A stretch of DNA of 8,175 nt from Nocardioidaceae bacterium (GCA_013698435.1 JACCVA010000306.1:1-8175); one strand, 5' to 3'; shown: positions 1 to 6,659, numbered from the stretch's first letter. A program made the numbers and translations. Notes: a model not told the origin generated them from the sequence alone.

Positions 1-639
1 GGTACAGGGTCCGGCAACGACTACTGGGTGATGCTCGATGCAGGAGCCCATCGCATGCTGGACTTCACCGATGTCGGGCTGGCATCAACCTACAAGCAGT
101 CGATGCCCGTGCTTGAGCGCAAGTTCATTGAACTCATCGATCACCTAAGCGCTTCGGGCAGCGGAGTGAATCTTGTCGAGATAGCGGACGGGCTGCTCCA
201 ACGCGAAACCGCCCAACTGATCGATTCAGAGACATTTCGATCCAGCATTGACGCGGTGATATTCGCCGCGAACGACGCGATGGGAGCCGCCATGGGTGTC
301 AGTCACTTGCGGGCTCGAGATTTCAACGTTGTCGCCGTAACCGGCCGTTTGACACGGTCGCCGCTCGCCGTGCGCGAGGCCCAGCGAGCCACAGGACTGC
401 CGGTCCTCGGAATTGCAGAGCTCAGCGACCTCGATACGGCGTCTAGGTTGCTCGGACTTGACCCCGAGCTCAGGGACCAACCGTTTGTAGAGGCGACAGC
501 CGCCTGGCCAGTCCCGGCGCCGGAGGTCGATCTCACAGAAACTGCGGACGTGAATAACGACGTTGGGAATGACGACTTTCCCGAATATTCATTCGTAGGG
601 TCGGATGAGCTCGTCGAGATGAATGCTCATCAGCAATGA
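1..639 (+). CDS. C-terminal part of a P-loop NTPase-like protein, 5' end outside window
   Basis: The frame is open from base 1 and enters with GTGSGNDYW followed by LDAGAHRMLDFTDVGLASTY, so the true start lies to the left; the ATG at 28 is internal. 212 residues are visible. They include VEIADGLLQRET, an alternating hydrophobic beta-strand pattern (DAVIFAAND, FNVVAVTG) and the segment LTRSPLAVREAQ. This looks like the later half of a Rossmann or P-loop nucleotide-binding domain resembling DUF1611/dethiobiotin-synthetase-like proteins. I recognise the motif style but not a specific function, and the Walker A loop would be upstream. The last 40 or so residues form an acidic, low-complexity tail that is probably disordered. 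There is no membrane segment, so it is cytoplasmic. Its stop overlaps the exporter start by 4 bp (ATGA at 636-639), so the two are co-translated. It could be the energy- or substrate-activating enzyme of the locus, but that is inference. Confidence 0.6.
   Translation, partial: GTGSGNDYWVMLDAGAHRMLDFTDVGLASTYKQSMPVLERKFIELIDHLSASGSGVNLVEIADGLLQRETAQLIDSETFRSSIDAVIFAANDAMGAAMGVSHLRARDFNVVAVTGRLTRSPLAVREAQRATGLPVLGIAELSDLDTASRLLGLDPELRDQPFVEATAAWPVPAPEVDLTETADVNNDVGNDDFPEYSFVGSDELVEMNAHQQ
604..631 (+). promoter_or_regulatory. Inverted repeat just before the exporter start codon
   Basis: GATGAGC (604-610) and GCTCATC (625-631) are perfect 7-bp complements separated by 14 bases, and they end four bases before the exporter ATG at 636. 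No good Shine-Dalgarno sequence is seen here, so exporter translation probably depends on ribosomes finishing the upstream gene and melting this hairpin. This may be chance. It lies within the coding sequence of the first gene. Confidence 0.25.
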
Positions 640-2360
640 CGAGGGCAAGGTCCAAGCCGTTCAGCCTTCGCAAGCGGGATGTCGCAAAGGTGGTGGGCCT
701 CGGGCTTGCGCAAGTCGCGACGCTGATTGCCTTTCTCTTGCTCTTGATGGACGTGGTGAACGCCCTGACCCCTGACTCGGTGGGAGCCGAGGCGGCGCAG
801 GCCCGCAACCGGGCCTACCTCGAGTTGGGCGCACTCGCCCTGGTAGTGGTCGCGCACGCGTGGTTGAGGGCGGCTGAGTTCAGCGTATCCGAAAAGGTCG
901 GCTACAACGTCGTCCGAGACTTGCGCATGTCTATGTACTTCCATCTGCAAGGTATGACTCCGCGCCAAGTGCAGCACCGGGCGCGAGGAGGTCTGCTCCT
1001 GCGCTTTATCGGTGACCTGTCGATGCTTCGCATGTGGATCAGCCGCGGCCTCCTTGGTGGCTTGGTCGCTCTCATTGTCCTCGTGGGAACAATAGTCGCG
1101 CTCGCGATTCTGGATCCATGGATTGCCCTGTCAATTACGACGGTGCTCTTCTATGGCGCCGCGGCGTCACTCACCAACGGTAAGAAGATGCGCTCTGCCA
1201 CACGGACGATGCGTCGGCGCCGCTCTTTGGTGACTGGCAACATCGACGAGCAGATCAACGCTATGCCGGTCGTTCAGGTGTTTGGCCGAGCGTCCGGTGA
1301 ATACTCGCGACTGTCTCGACAGAATGACGACCTGAACGTTGCCTTATGCCGAATAGCGGAGCTTCGAGGGAGGCTTCGTGGAATCTCGGCCGGCTCTGGA
1401 TTGCTTGCGGTCGTGGTCGTGTTGGGGGTCGGCATGCTTCAAGTGAGTCGGGGTTATGGGTCAGTTGGTCTGGCGCTAGCTGCGGTTCTGGTCACACGAC
1501 AGCTCAATGGCCCGGTGCGCACGCTCGGTCTTGCCCACGACTATTGGCACCGCGCACAAGTGTCAGAACAGAAGATCCGCGAATTCCTGCGCAGCTCAAG
1601 CAGCGGTCTCAGCCCCGAGGGACTGGACCGCCTCGTCGTACGACGAGGCTTGATCGAGTTCAAAGGCGTCGACGTCTCAGGTTCGCTTCATGGGATAACG
1701 CTCACTGCAAATCCCGGTGAGCTCGTCGTCATCACCGGCGGCGCAGGCGCCGGCAAGTCTTCGCTGCTTGCGCTTGTCGCCCGGCTGCTGGAGCCCGATT
1801 CAGGCGAGGTGCTGATCGACGAGCAGGTACTCGCCATGACAACGCCGTCGTCCACATTCAAGTATGTCGGAGTGGTCAGTCCAGACCTGCCGTTGATGCG
1901 CGGCAGTGTGCGCAGAAACCTCACCTACAGCGCGCCGGACGCTTCGACTGAAGAGATCGAACGCGTGGTGATGGCGAGTGGCCTGGACGCAGTAATTGCC
2001 GACCTCCCGAATGGACTCGACACATGGATTAGCGAGGGAGGGAAAAACCTTTCAGTGGCGCAACGGCAACGCATCGCTTTTGCCCGTGCATTGTTGGGTA
2101 ACCCCCCGATATTGCTGCTGGACGACCCCACGACCGGCCTCGATCCCGAGGGCAAAGCGGAGTTCAGAGGGATGATGGCCCATCACCAGGGCACCGTTCT
2201 CCATGTCACGAACGATCCCGACGAAATAGCGTTGGCTGATCAGGTGTGGGTCCTCGAGCGCGGCGAGGTTGCCGACGTACTGTCCGGAGACGAGTTCGAA
2301 AGTCAGTTCTGGCTGGCTCGAAGGACGGGTGTCCAGTGGCCAACCCGCGTCGCGTCCTGA
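636..2360 (+). CDS. ABC exporter, fused six-TM domain and ATPase with altered catalytic motifs
   Basis: A 574-residue half-transporter of the type I (ABCB-like) exporter class, normal in length. Six hydrophobic segments lie near residues 20-43, 60-78, 138-159, 161-180, 250-270 and 274-290. The ATPase domain follows from about 340. Walker A is GGAGAGKS (368-375), Walker B ILLLDD (492-497) and the D-loop GLD (501-503). Several expected residues are changed. The signature is LSVAQ (472-476) instead of LSGGQ, the catalytic Glu after Walker B is Asp497, the Q-loop Gln position is Pro416 (VVSPD), and the H-loop His position is Asn526 (VTND). No A-loop aromatic is obvious. Such sites are typical of the weak half of a heterodimeric exporter, and a partner may be encoded upstream. 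It should move a substrate across the inner membrane, and its neighbours suggest an envelope polymer or peptide. The start is fixed by the ATGA overlap with the preceding gene. Confidence 0.9.
   Translation: MTRARSKPFSLRKRDVAKVVGLGLAQVATLIAFLLLLMDVVNALTPDSVGAEAAQARNRAYLELGALALVVVAHAWLRAAEFSVSEKVGYNVVRDLRMSMYFHLQGMTPRQVQHRARGGLLLRFIGDLSMLRMWISRGLLGGLVALIVLVGTIVALAILDPWIALSITTVLFYGAAASLTNGKKMRSATRTMRRRRSLVTGNIDEQINAMPVVQVFGRASGEYSRLSRQNDDLNVALCRIAELRGRLRGISAGSGLLAVVVVLGVGMLQVSRGYGSVGLALAAVLVTRQLNGPVRTLGLAHDYWHRAQVSEQKIREFLRSSSSGLSPEGLDRLVVRRGLIEFKGVDVSGSLHGITLTANPGELVVITGGAGAGKSSLLALVARLLEPDSGEVLIDEQVLAMTTPSSTFKYVGVVSPDLPLMRGSVRRNLTYSAPDASTEEIERVVMASGLDAVIADLPNGLDTWISEGGKNLSVAQRQRIAFARALLGNPPILLLDDPTTGLDPEGKAEFRGMMAHHQGTVLHVTNDPDEIALADQVWVLERGEVADVLSGDEFESQFWLARRTGVQWPTRVAS
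1630..1649. repeat. Perfect 20-bp palindrome inside the exporter gene
   Basis: GCCTCGTCGTACGACGAGGC is fully self-complementary with no spacer. It encodes residues 332-338 (RLVVRRG), in the linker between the membrane domain and the ATPase domain. The flanking bases do not extend the symmetry. It could be a protein-binding site, an mRNA hairpin or chance. Confidence 0.8.
2321..2328 (+). promoter_or_regulatory. Ribosome binding site deciding the GTG start of hydrolase 1
   Basis: AAGGACGG lies seven bases before the GTG at 2336 and resembles AAGGAGG. It favours this start over the in-frame ATG at 2246, which would overlap the exporter by 115 bases and add an Arg-rich extension unlike this protein family. 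Confidence 0.55.
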
Positions 2361-3163
2361 CGCAGCGGACTCCGTCGCGAGTCCTCCCGCTCGGCTACCA
2401 CGCCTTCCTCCCGGAGGAGCGAGGACTCCGCCCGCCGATCGTCATTGTTCACGGACACAGCCGGGGCGCGGGTCGGCACTTCCGCGCCTTCCTGCCGAAG
2501 GCGATCGCGGCCAACCTGCCGTTGGTTGTACCGACGTTCGGCGACGAGCGATTTCGCGGCTACCAACAGCTGGCCGGAGCAGACGGCCCCATGGCGGCGC
2601 AGGAAGCTCTCACCATCACGCTGGAGGACGCCAGCACAGTCTTGGGCGTGGACACCAGACAGGTGGATTTTCTCGGTTTCTCGGGGGGTGCGCAGTTCGT
2701 GCACCGCTTTGCGCTCGCATCGCCCCATCGTGTACGTCGTGCCGTAATTGCCGCAGCGGGCTGGTACACGTATCTCGACTCGGAGCGGCCCTTTCCCTAC
2801 GGTTGTGCACCCAGCCCCGCAAGCGGCCACCGCGAGTTCGATGTCCAAGCCTTCCTTCGCCTCCCAATGCACGTGCTTATTGGCGAGCGAGATGTCCGGA
2901 GAGACGCCTCACTGCGAACAGGGACATTCATCGACCGACGACAGGGTTCCGACCGGTTGTCTAGAGCTCTGCGCTGGATCGACCACGTGGAGGCCGTCGC
3001 TCGAGCCCAGGGACTTGAGTCCTCTATTACGTTTGACCTTCTTCCCGCAAGCGGTCACTCCCTCTCGGAGGCAGTCCATAAGGGCGGCCTCGTCGAGCGC
3101 ACTTACGATTTCCTCGTCTCAGACGAAAACCCCTCTTTCGGTTCCGAAGGAGCCTCGCAATGA
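2336..3163 (+). CDS. Alpha/beta hydrolase 1, cytoplasmic
   Basis: A 275-residue serine hydrolase if translated from the GTG at 2336; the gene overlaps the exporter by 25 bp. The strand-loop PIVIVHGHSRG (34-44) would form the oxyanion region. The nucleophile elbow is GFSGG with Ser116, the acid is probably Asp186 (GERD), and the base is His241 (GHS). Downstream of the elbow it has GWYT (142-145), FPYG (153-156) and QGSDRLSR (203-210), which recur in the two other hydrolases of this window. There is no signal peptide or membrane segment, so it should act in the cytoplasm. The family resembles polyhydroxybutyrate-depolymerase/esterase-like proteins of unknown specificity; ester, thioester or amide hydrolysis are all possible. 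It sits between an exporter and CapA and its stop overlaps the CapA start by 4 bp, so it is probably part of the same process. An intracellular thioesterase or proofreading role is one guess. Confidence 0.82.
   Translation: MANPRRVLTQRTPSRVLPLGYHAFLPEERGLRPPIVIVHGHSRGAGRHFRAFLPKAIAANLPLVVPTFGDERFRGYQQLAGADGPMAAQEALTITLEDASTVLGVDTRQVDFLGFSGGAQFVHRFALASPHRVRRAVIAAAGWYTYLDSERPFPYGCAPSPASGHREFDVQAFLRLPMHVLIGERDVRRDASLRTGTFIDRRQGSDRLSRALRWIDHVEAVARAQGLESSITFDLLPASGHSLSEAVHKGGLVERTYDFLVSDENPSFGSEGASQ
3146..3152 (+). promoter_or_regulatory. Strong ribosome binding site of the CapA-like gene
   Basis: GAAGGAG ends seven bases before the ATG at 3160 and is the best Shine-Dalgarno match I see in the operon. 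It supports this start over the in-frame ATGs at 3193 and 3205. Confidence 0.7.
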
Positions 3164-4323
3164 CCCGATTCAGTTTGCCCGAACGCTTTTCCATGAGCCG
3201 CGACATGAAACTCATCGCAGTCTTCACCACTGCGGCATTGCTTTGCGCCTCTACGCTCACTGTGCATCTCGCGACAGCGCAAGGTCCACCCGTTCAGACG
3301 GTTGAGGCTCACGTGGACGTAGGGTCCGACGGTCGGTTGTCGATCCAGTTCCTGGGCGACACCATGCTGGGCGACGGCGCGCAACCCAAGCTCAACCGAA
3401 ATGGCTACGACTGGCCATTCCAACCGGGCGTGAAGGCTGCGTTGGACGGGGACTTTGTCATAGCCAACAGTGAAGCAGCCTTCACCCACCGCACGAAGCC
3501 CTTCATCGGCAGCAAGGAATACTTCTATGCCAGCGATCCGACAGCTATCGGGGCGCTTCAGCGCGTCGGCATCGATGCCCTTAGCCTGGATAACAACCAC
3601 TCGATGGATGCGGGGCCAGCCGGCCTGACCGACAGCTTGACGTTTCTGGCAGACGGGTCAATGCCGTCCTTTGGGGCTGGCCCAAGCCTCCAGCGCGCTG
3701 AGCGGCCGCTCATGCTGCGCTCCGCGGCTGGAACTGTTGGGATCGTGGGGCTGGGCGAGGACTTCGGCAGCTCAATCCGGGCCGAGGACGCCCAAGCTGG
3801 AACTGTTGTGTTCTCTCCGGAGACCGTGCAACGTGGGGTCGACCAAGCACGAGCCGACGGTGCGGACTGGGTCATCGCATTCGTCCACTGGGGCGACAAC
3901 TACATGCCGATTAACTCTCAGCAACGATACTGGGCACGGTTGATGGTTGACGCCGGCTACGACATGGTTATAGGGACTGGCCCGCACGTGGCCCAAAAGA
4001 TTGGGTTCATCGACGGCGTTCCCATTGTCTACAGCCTGGGCAACTTTGTCTTCGGCGCACCGGGTCGGTTCGCGGAGTACAACAAGTCCGGCCACGGGCT
4101 CTTGGTGAGCGCGGAGCTGAGCCAGACGGACGGTATCAGCCTTGGGGTTCGCTGCCTGATTACAGATAACGAATTAGTGCAATTTCAACCGACGATGTGC
4201 TCGACTAAACAATCGTCGCGCTTCCTCCCTCAGATCAATTCGACGATGGTCATAAATGGTAATCAAGGCGTGGTTGGCGCACCCCACTCGGGAAGCGTAA
4301 GTGGTGCCGCCCTTGACCGCTAA
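3160..4323 (+). CDS. CapA-family metallophosphatase-fold protein, membrane-anchored or exported
   Basis: A 387-residue member of the CapA/PgsA family, whose founding members are needed for poly-gamma-glutamate capsule assembly or export. The N-terminus has a hydrophobic segment (about 17-40) that would anchor it or act as a signal, placing the domain outside. Family motifs follow in order: FLGDTMLGD (64-72), NSE (103-105, usually NLE), NNHSMD (145-150), HWGDNY (243-248), GTGPHVAQ (272-279) and YSLGNFVFG (291-299). Most metal-site residues of the calcineurin-like fold are present. The usual GxHPHV has lost its first His, which is Gly274 here, so metal binding or activity may differ. The C-terminal 80 residues are Ser/Thr/Asn-rich and contain two Cys (332, 347). 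No CapB- or CapC-like gene is in the window, so a true polyglutamate role is unproven. It overlaps both neighbouring genes. Confidence 0.9.
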   Translation: MTRFSLPERFSMSRDMKLIAVFTTAALLCASTLTVHLATAQGPPVQTVEAHVDVGSDGRLSIQFLGDTMLGDGAQPKLNRNGYDWPFQPGVKAALDGDFVIANSEAAFTHRTKPFIGSKEYFYASDPTAIGALQRVGIDALSLDNNHSMDAGPAGLTDSLTFLADGSMPSFGAGPSLQRAERPLMLRSAAGTVGIVGLGEDFGSSIRAEDAQAGTVVFSPETVQRGVDQARADGADWVIAFVHWGDNYMPINSQQRYWARLMVDAGYDMVIGTGPHVAQKIGFIDGVPIVYSLGNFVFGAPGRFAEYNKSGHGLLVSAELSQTDGISLGVRCLITDNELVQFQPTMCSTKQSSRFLPQINSTMVINGNQGVVGAPHSGSVSGAALDR

Positions 4324-5263
4324 ACAACGAAAGACGGCCGGCGTAGGTATCGCGGTCCTCCTGGGGATCTGTCTTATCGGCGCAAACTATGGTTTTTATA
4401 CATCCGAGAGGCGGTCTAACGATATTATTGCCAGCGAGGCGTCGCAGGACGGCATCGAGGGACCCGGCCTTGGAAGTTTCATGTTCTCCGGTGCGGAGGC
4501 CGTTCGGGACAATCCTGTCCGCGTATGGTACATAGCACCGGAAATAGACCCTGCCACCACACAGATTCTCGTCGTCATTCCCGGTGCCGAGCGGGATGCG
4601 GAGTCCTACCGCTCGGACTGGGAGCCGCTGGTGGAGGACCGTAACGTCTTAGTTCTGGTTCCGGAGTTCCCTGAAACTGCATACTCAGACTCCGCGTACA
4701 ATCTCGGTAATGTGATGAACAGCGACGGAAACGTCCGTCCGCGGAACGAATGGACGTTCGTCGTCATCGAGGCCCTGTTCGACTACGTTAAAGCCGACGT
4801 AAAGAGCGAGGCCCAGCACTACAACATGTTCGGGCATTCGGCCGGAGCACAGTTTGTCCACCGATTCATGCAGTTTATGGACGGCAATCGGGTTGGCACT
4901 GCCGTCGCTGCCAACGCCGGCTGGTACACCGTTCCCGACGAATCCAACGACTTTCCCTACGGTCTGAATGACAGTCCGCTCCGCGACGAGGACTTGGGTC
5001 CCGCTTTCGCGTCGAACCTGATCGTCATGCTCGGGGCTGACGACAATGACTCCGAGGACGACCTGCTTCGCCACAACGAGGAGACTGACGCTCAAGGGGC
5101 CAACCGGCTCGAGCGGGGACTCAACTATTACTTGGTGGCACGCCACACCGCCGAGGACGAATCCCTGGAGTTCCGCTGGCAGTTGCGAGTCGTGCCCGGT
5201 ATCGACCACGACCACACCGAGATGGCAAAGGCCGCGGCGGACCTGCTTATCGAGGCGTCATAG
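4301..5263 (+). CDS. Alpha/beta hydrolase 2, N-terminally membrane-anchored
   Basis: A 320-residue hydrolase. The start is GTG at 4301 or the adjacent GTG at 4304; GGAAG at 4291-4295 serves either, with better spacing to 4304. The gene overlaps the capA-like gene by about 20 bp. A basic N-terminus (AKQRK) is followed by one hydrophobic helix (13-33) and then charged sequence, indicating a signal anchor with the enzyme outside. The elbow is GHSAG with Ser180, the acid is probably Asp248 (GADD), and the base is His303 in PGIDHDH. It shares AGAQFVHRF with hydrolase 1 almost exactly, and also GWYT (207-210), FPYG (218-221) and QGANRLER (265-272). The protein is notably acidic, as expected for an extracytoplasmic domain. 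The substrate is unknown. A role in cleaving or transferring an acyl or peptide unit at the membrane face, beside CapA, is inferred from position. Confidence 0.82.
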   Translation: MVPPLTAKQRKTAGVGIAVLLGICLIGANYGFYTSERRSNDIIASEASQDGIEGPGLGSFMFSGAEAVRDNPVRVWYIAPEIDPATTQILVVIPGAERDAESYRSDWEPLVEDRNVLVLVPEFPETAYSDSAYNLGNVMNSDGNVRPRNEWTFVVIEALFDYVKADVKSEAQHYNMFGHSAGAQFVHRFMQFMDGNRVGTAVAANAGWYTVPDESNDFPYGLNDSPLRDEDLGPAFASNLIVMLGADDNDSEDDLLRHNEETDAQGANRLERGLNYYLVARHTAEDESLEFRWQLRVVPGIDHDHTEMAKAAADLLIEAS

Positions 5264-5277
5264 AGCGCCGGAGCGCT
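5264..5277. terminator. Small hairpin between convergent genes, possible terminator
   Basis: AGCGC (5264-5268) and GCGCT (5273-5277) form a 5-bp stem around the loop CGGA, filling the 13-base gap between two stop codons. There is no T-tract on either side, so intrinsic termination would be weak. It may be chance in GC-rich DNA. Confidence 0.25.
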
Positions 5278-6293
5278 TACGGGAAGAGGAGCGGCCGGGC
5301 CTGCGCTGACTGGATCATCTTGACCCCCTCATGCCCAACGCCCGGTACAACCTCCAAGGAGTGTGAGCTCACCGCGTTGGAGCTCCCCATGGTTTGCTGG
5401 AGAGCAGCGAAGAAATTGTTCCCCCGCGCCAGCCGGGTCCGACCCTGCCAATCAGCCTCGCACCCAGTATCCAGGCTGCTGTCGCGCAGCGTGTCCGCTT
5501 CCCCCAGCAGATACGTGACGCTCGCACCGGCGTAGCGCGCGCGCGCCTCGGTCGTCGATGTCGATGCGATCTCACCAGACCGGTTGGACAGGCCATACTT
5601 GTAGTCGTTCCAATGCGGGCACGCCTTCTTCTCGCGCGCACTTAGCGAGCGGTGAGTGCTTCCCGACCAGCGCTGGTTGTCAAGGTACATATACGTGCCC
5701 GGGTTCATCGGAACATAGCGGTCGACGACCCTCTGACCTGCCCCCAAAACATACCGCTGAACGAACTGCCCACCAGCGCTGTGGCCCGCGACAGTAATCT
5801 GGGCCGTTGGAAAAGAGGCGTGTGCGGCATTCGCCATCATGTCCATTACGGCGAACGAAGTCATCACCCACGTGCGCCCGCGGGACTCCGAGACGCCTCC
5901 CTCTTTCCAGCTGTCCTCGGTCCAATACAACTCCCTTGACGACGGGGAGTCATCCGCGTCGATGAAGTGCGGTGCGACGACCAAGGTGCTGCTAATACGG
6001 CCCGCAGACGTGGCTGCGTCGGCCGTGTATCTTGCGTAGTCATCGGCGTTCCGCGAATTTCCGTGCAGCATGAAGACGACGTTCGATATCTCAGCGTTCG
6101 GGACGTCGAGATTGCCATTGGACCAATATTCGACGTCGTAGGGGACAGCGGACTGAGTGATTGTGAAGGTGCGAGCAGTGACTAGGGAGGTCATGGCCCC
6201 CGCTGGGGTAGCTGGGGCGGCAACCAGGGCTGTAACCATGAGTAACGCTGAAATCACTGTGTGTGACGATATTTTCATTTCTTGAGAGTACAT
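5277..6293 (-). CDS. Alpha/beta hydrolase 3, secreted
   Basis: A 338-residue hydrolase with a classic Sec signal peptide: MKISS, a hydrophobic core (about 12-27) and a probable cleavage after AGA at residue 33. The elbow is GHSAGG with Ser172, the acid is probably Asp267 (GEAD), and the base is His321 (PGVGHEG). The oxyanion loop is MLHGNSRNADDY (75-86). It shares GQFVQRYV, GTYMYLD, YKYGL and QGRTRLAR (283-290) with hydrolases 1 and 2. Cys225 and Cys278 could form a disulfide, which fits export. I chose ATG 6293 because AGGCG (6301-6305 on the + strand) sits seven bases upstream; the ATG at 6278 is a good alternative that gives a more typical signal peptide. It faces the operon tail to tail and has its own promoter region, so it can be expressed separately. 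It probably releases or degrades an external product of the system; the substrate is unknown. Confidence 0.85.
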   Translation of the reverse strand: MYSQEMKISSHTVISALLMVTALVAAPATPAGAMTSLVTARTFTITQSAVPYDVEYWSNGNLDVPNAEISNVVFMLHGNSRNADDYARYTADAATSAGRISSTLVVAPHFIDADDSPSSRELYWTEDSWKEGGVSESRGRTWVMTSFAVMDMMANAAHASFPTAQITVAGHSAGGQFVQRYVLGAGQRVVDRYVPMNPGTYMYLDNQRWSGSTHRSLSAREKKACPHWNDYKYGLSNRSGEIASTSTTEARARYAGASVTYLLGEADTLRDSSLDTGCEADWQGRTRLARGNNFFAALQQTMGSSNAVSSHSLEVVPGVGHEGVKMIQSAQARPLLFP

Positions 6294-6350
6294 ACTGCAT
6301 CGCCTGATTTATTCACTACGGGGTTTAATTACCCATACGGCTGATCCTGA
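6294..6350 (-). promoter_or_regulatory. AT-rich upstream region of hydrolase 3 with imperfect palindrome
   Basis: Read on the - strand, this is an AT-rich patch in GC-rich DNA, with GGGTAATTAAACCCC (6319-6333) and AATAAAT closer to the start codon. The first is an imperfect inverted repeat around AATT and could be an operator. I see no convincing pair of -35 and -10 boxes, so only the general call of a promoter region is supported. Confidence 0.3.
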
Positions 6351-6506
6351 CTACTGCCTTGCGGGATACAGGCCAAGCTCGACCAGCGCGACGAAGAGGG
6401 GTTCACCGCAGTGGAGTGGCTGCTGGTCGCGCTCGGCGTCATCGCGATCGCGAGGATCGCCGTCGCGGCGGTACAGGCCTCCGTGACGTCACAGACCAAC
6501 AAGTTC
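6351..6506 (+). pseudogene. Type IV prepilin-like remnant without a start codon
   Basis: The reading frame carries DQRDEEG followed by FTAVEWLLVALGVIAIARIA. This is the prepilin signature: a Gly at the cleavage point, Phe at +1, Glu at +5 and a long hydrophobic helix, as in Flp/TadE-type pilins. From 6372 to 6506, 41 of 45 codons end in G or C, so this was real coding DNA. The stop at 6348-6350 lies upstream, and no ATG, GTG or TTG occurs between it and the motif; the GTG at 6411 falls inside the motif. After TNKF at 6506 the frame stays open, but its composition and sequence no longer look like protein. The 5' end, and possibly the 3' end, has therefore been lost. The first missing part may have been cut at the junction with the hydrolase locus. 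No other pilus gene is present. Confidence 0.5.
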
Positions 6507-6639
6507 AGTACACCCGAATGCTCGCGGCCCAGTGATGCTCGGTTCGGTGGTGTCCACAGCCACGGTCCGCGCAGCGGGCTGTGCCAGGCCCGGCTTCGAC
6601 CCAGGCCCGGTGGCGGGTTGCGTTCGAGAGCGCGCCACA
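6507..6639. other. Left flank of the insertion sequence, no gene recognised
   Basis: This GC-rich stretch joins the prepilin remnant to the left IS end. One + frame from ATG 6535 reads through into the IS, but I recognise nothing in it. On the - strand no frame continues the DUF2254-like protein found beyond the other IS end. CCACAG and CTGTGG (6635-6647) make a short inverted repeat across the junction. Confidence 0.4.
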
Positions 6640-6659
6640 GCCTGTGGGGCTCAATTACC
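6640..6659 (+). repeat. Left terminal inverted repeat of the IS
   Basis: GCCTGTGGGGCTCAATTACC matches the reverse complement of 7799-7818 at 19 of 20 positions; only the T at the seventeenth base differs. It lies just beyond the 3' end of the transposase gene. Confidence 0.88.

Noticed and set aside
2246..2335. Longer start for hydrolase 1 at ATG 2246
   Set aside because: It would overlap the exporter by 115 bases, adds an Arg-rich stretch unlike the family, and lacks the ribosome site seen before GTG 2336.
2303..2872. A 189-codon open frame on the - strand
   Set aside because: It is antisense to hydrolase 1, whose catalytic motifs are intact; a shadow frame of GC-rich coding DNA.
2269..2964. 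A 231-codon open frame on the + strand
   Set aside because: It runs out of frame across the end of the exporter and hydrolase 1, which have clear motifs; its sequence is rich in Pro/Arg/Ser and has no recognisable domain.
3103..3600. A 165-codon open frame on the - strand
   Set aside because: It is antisense to the capA-like gene and shows no motif or ribosome site.
3727..3808. A 13-base direct repeat, GCTGGAACTGTTG, at 3727 and 3796
   Set aside because: Both copies are in frame and encode AGTV in the CapA-like protein; two short copies with no further periodicity are probably chance.
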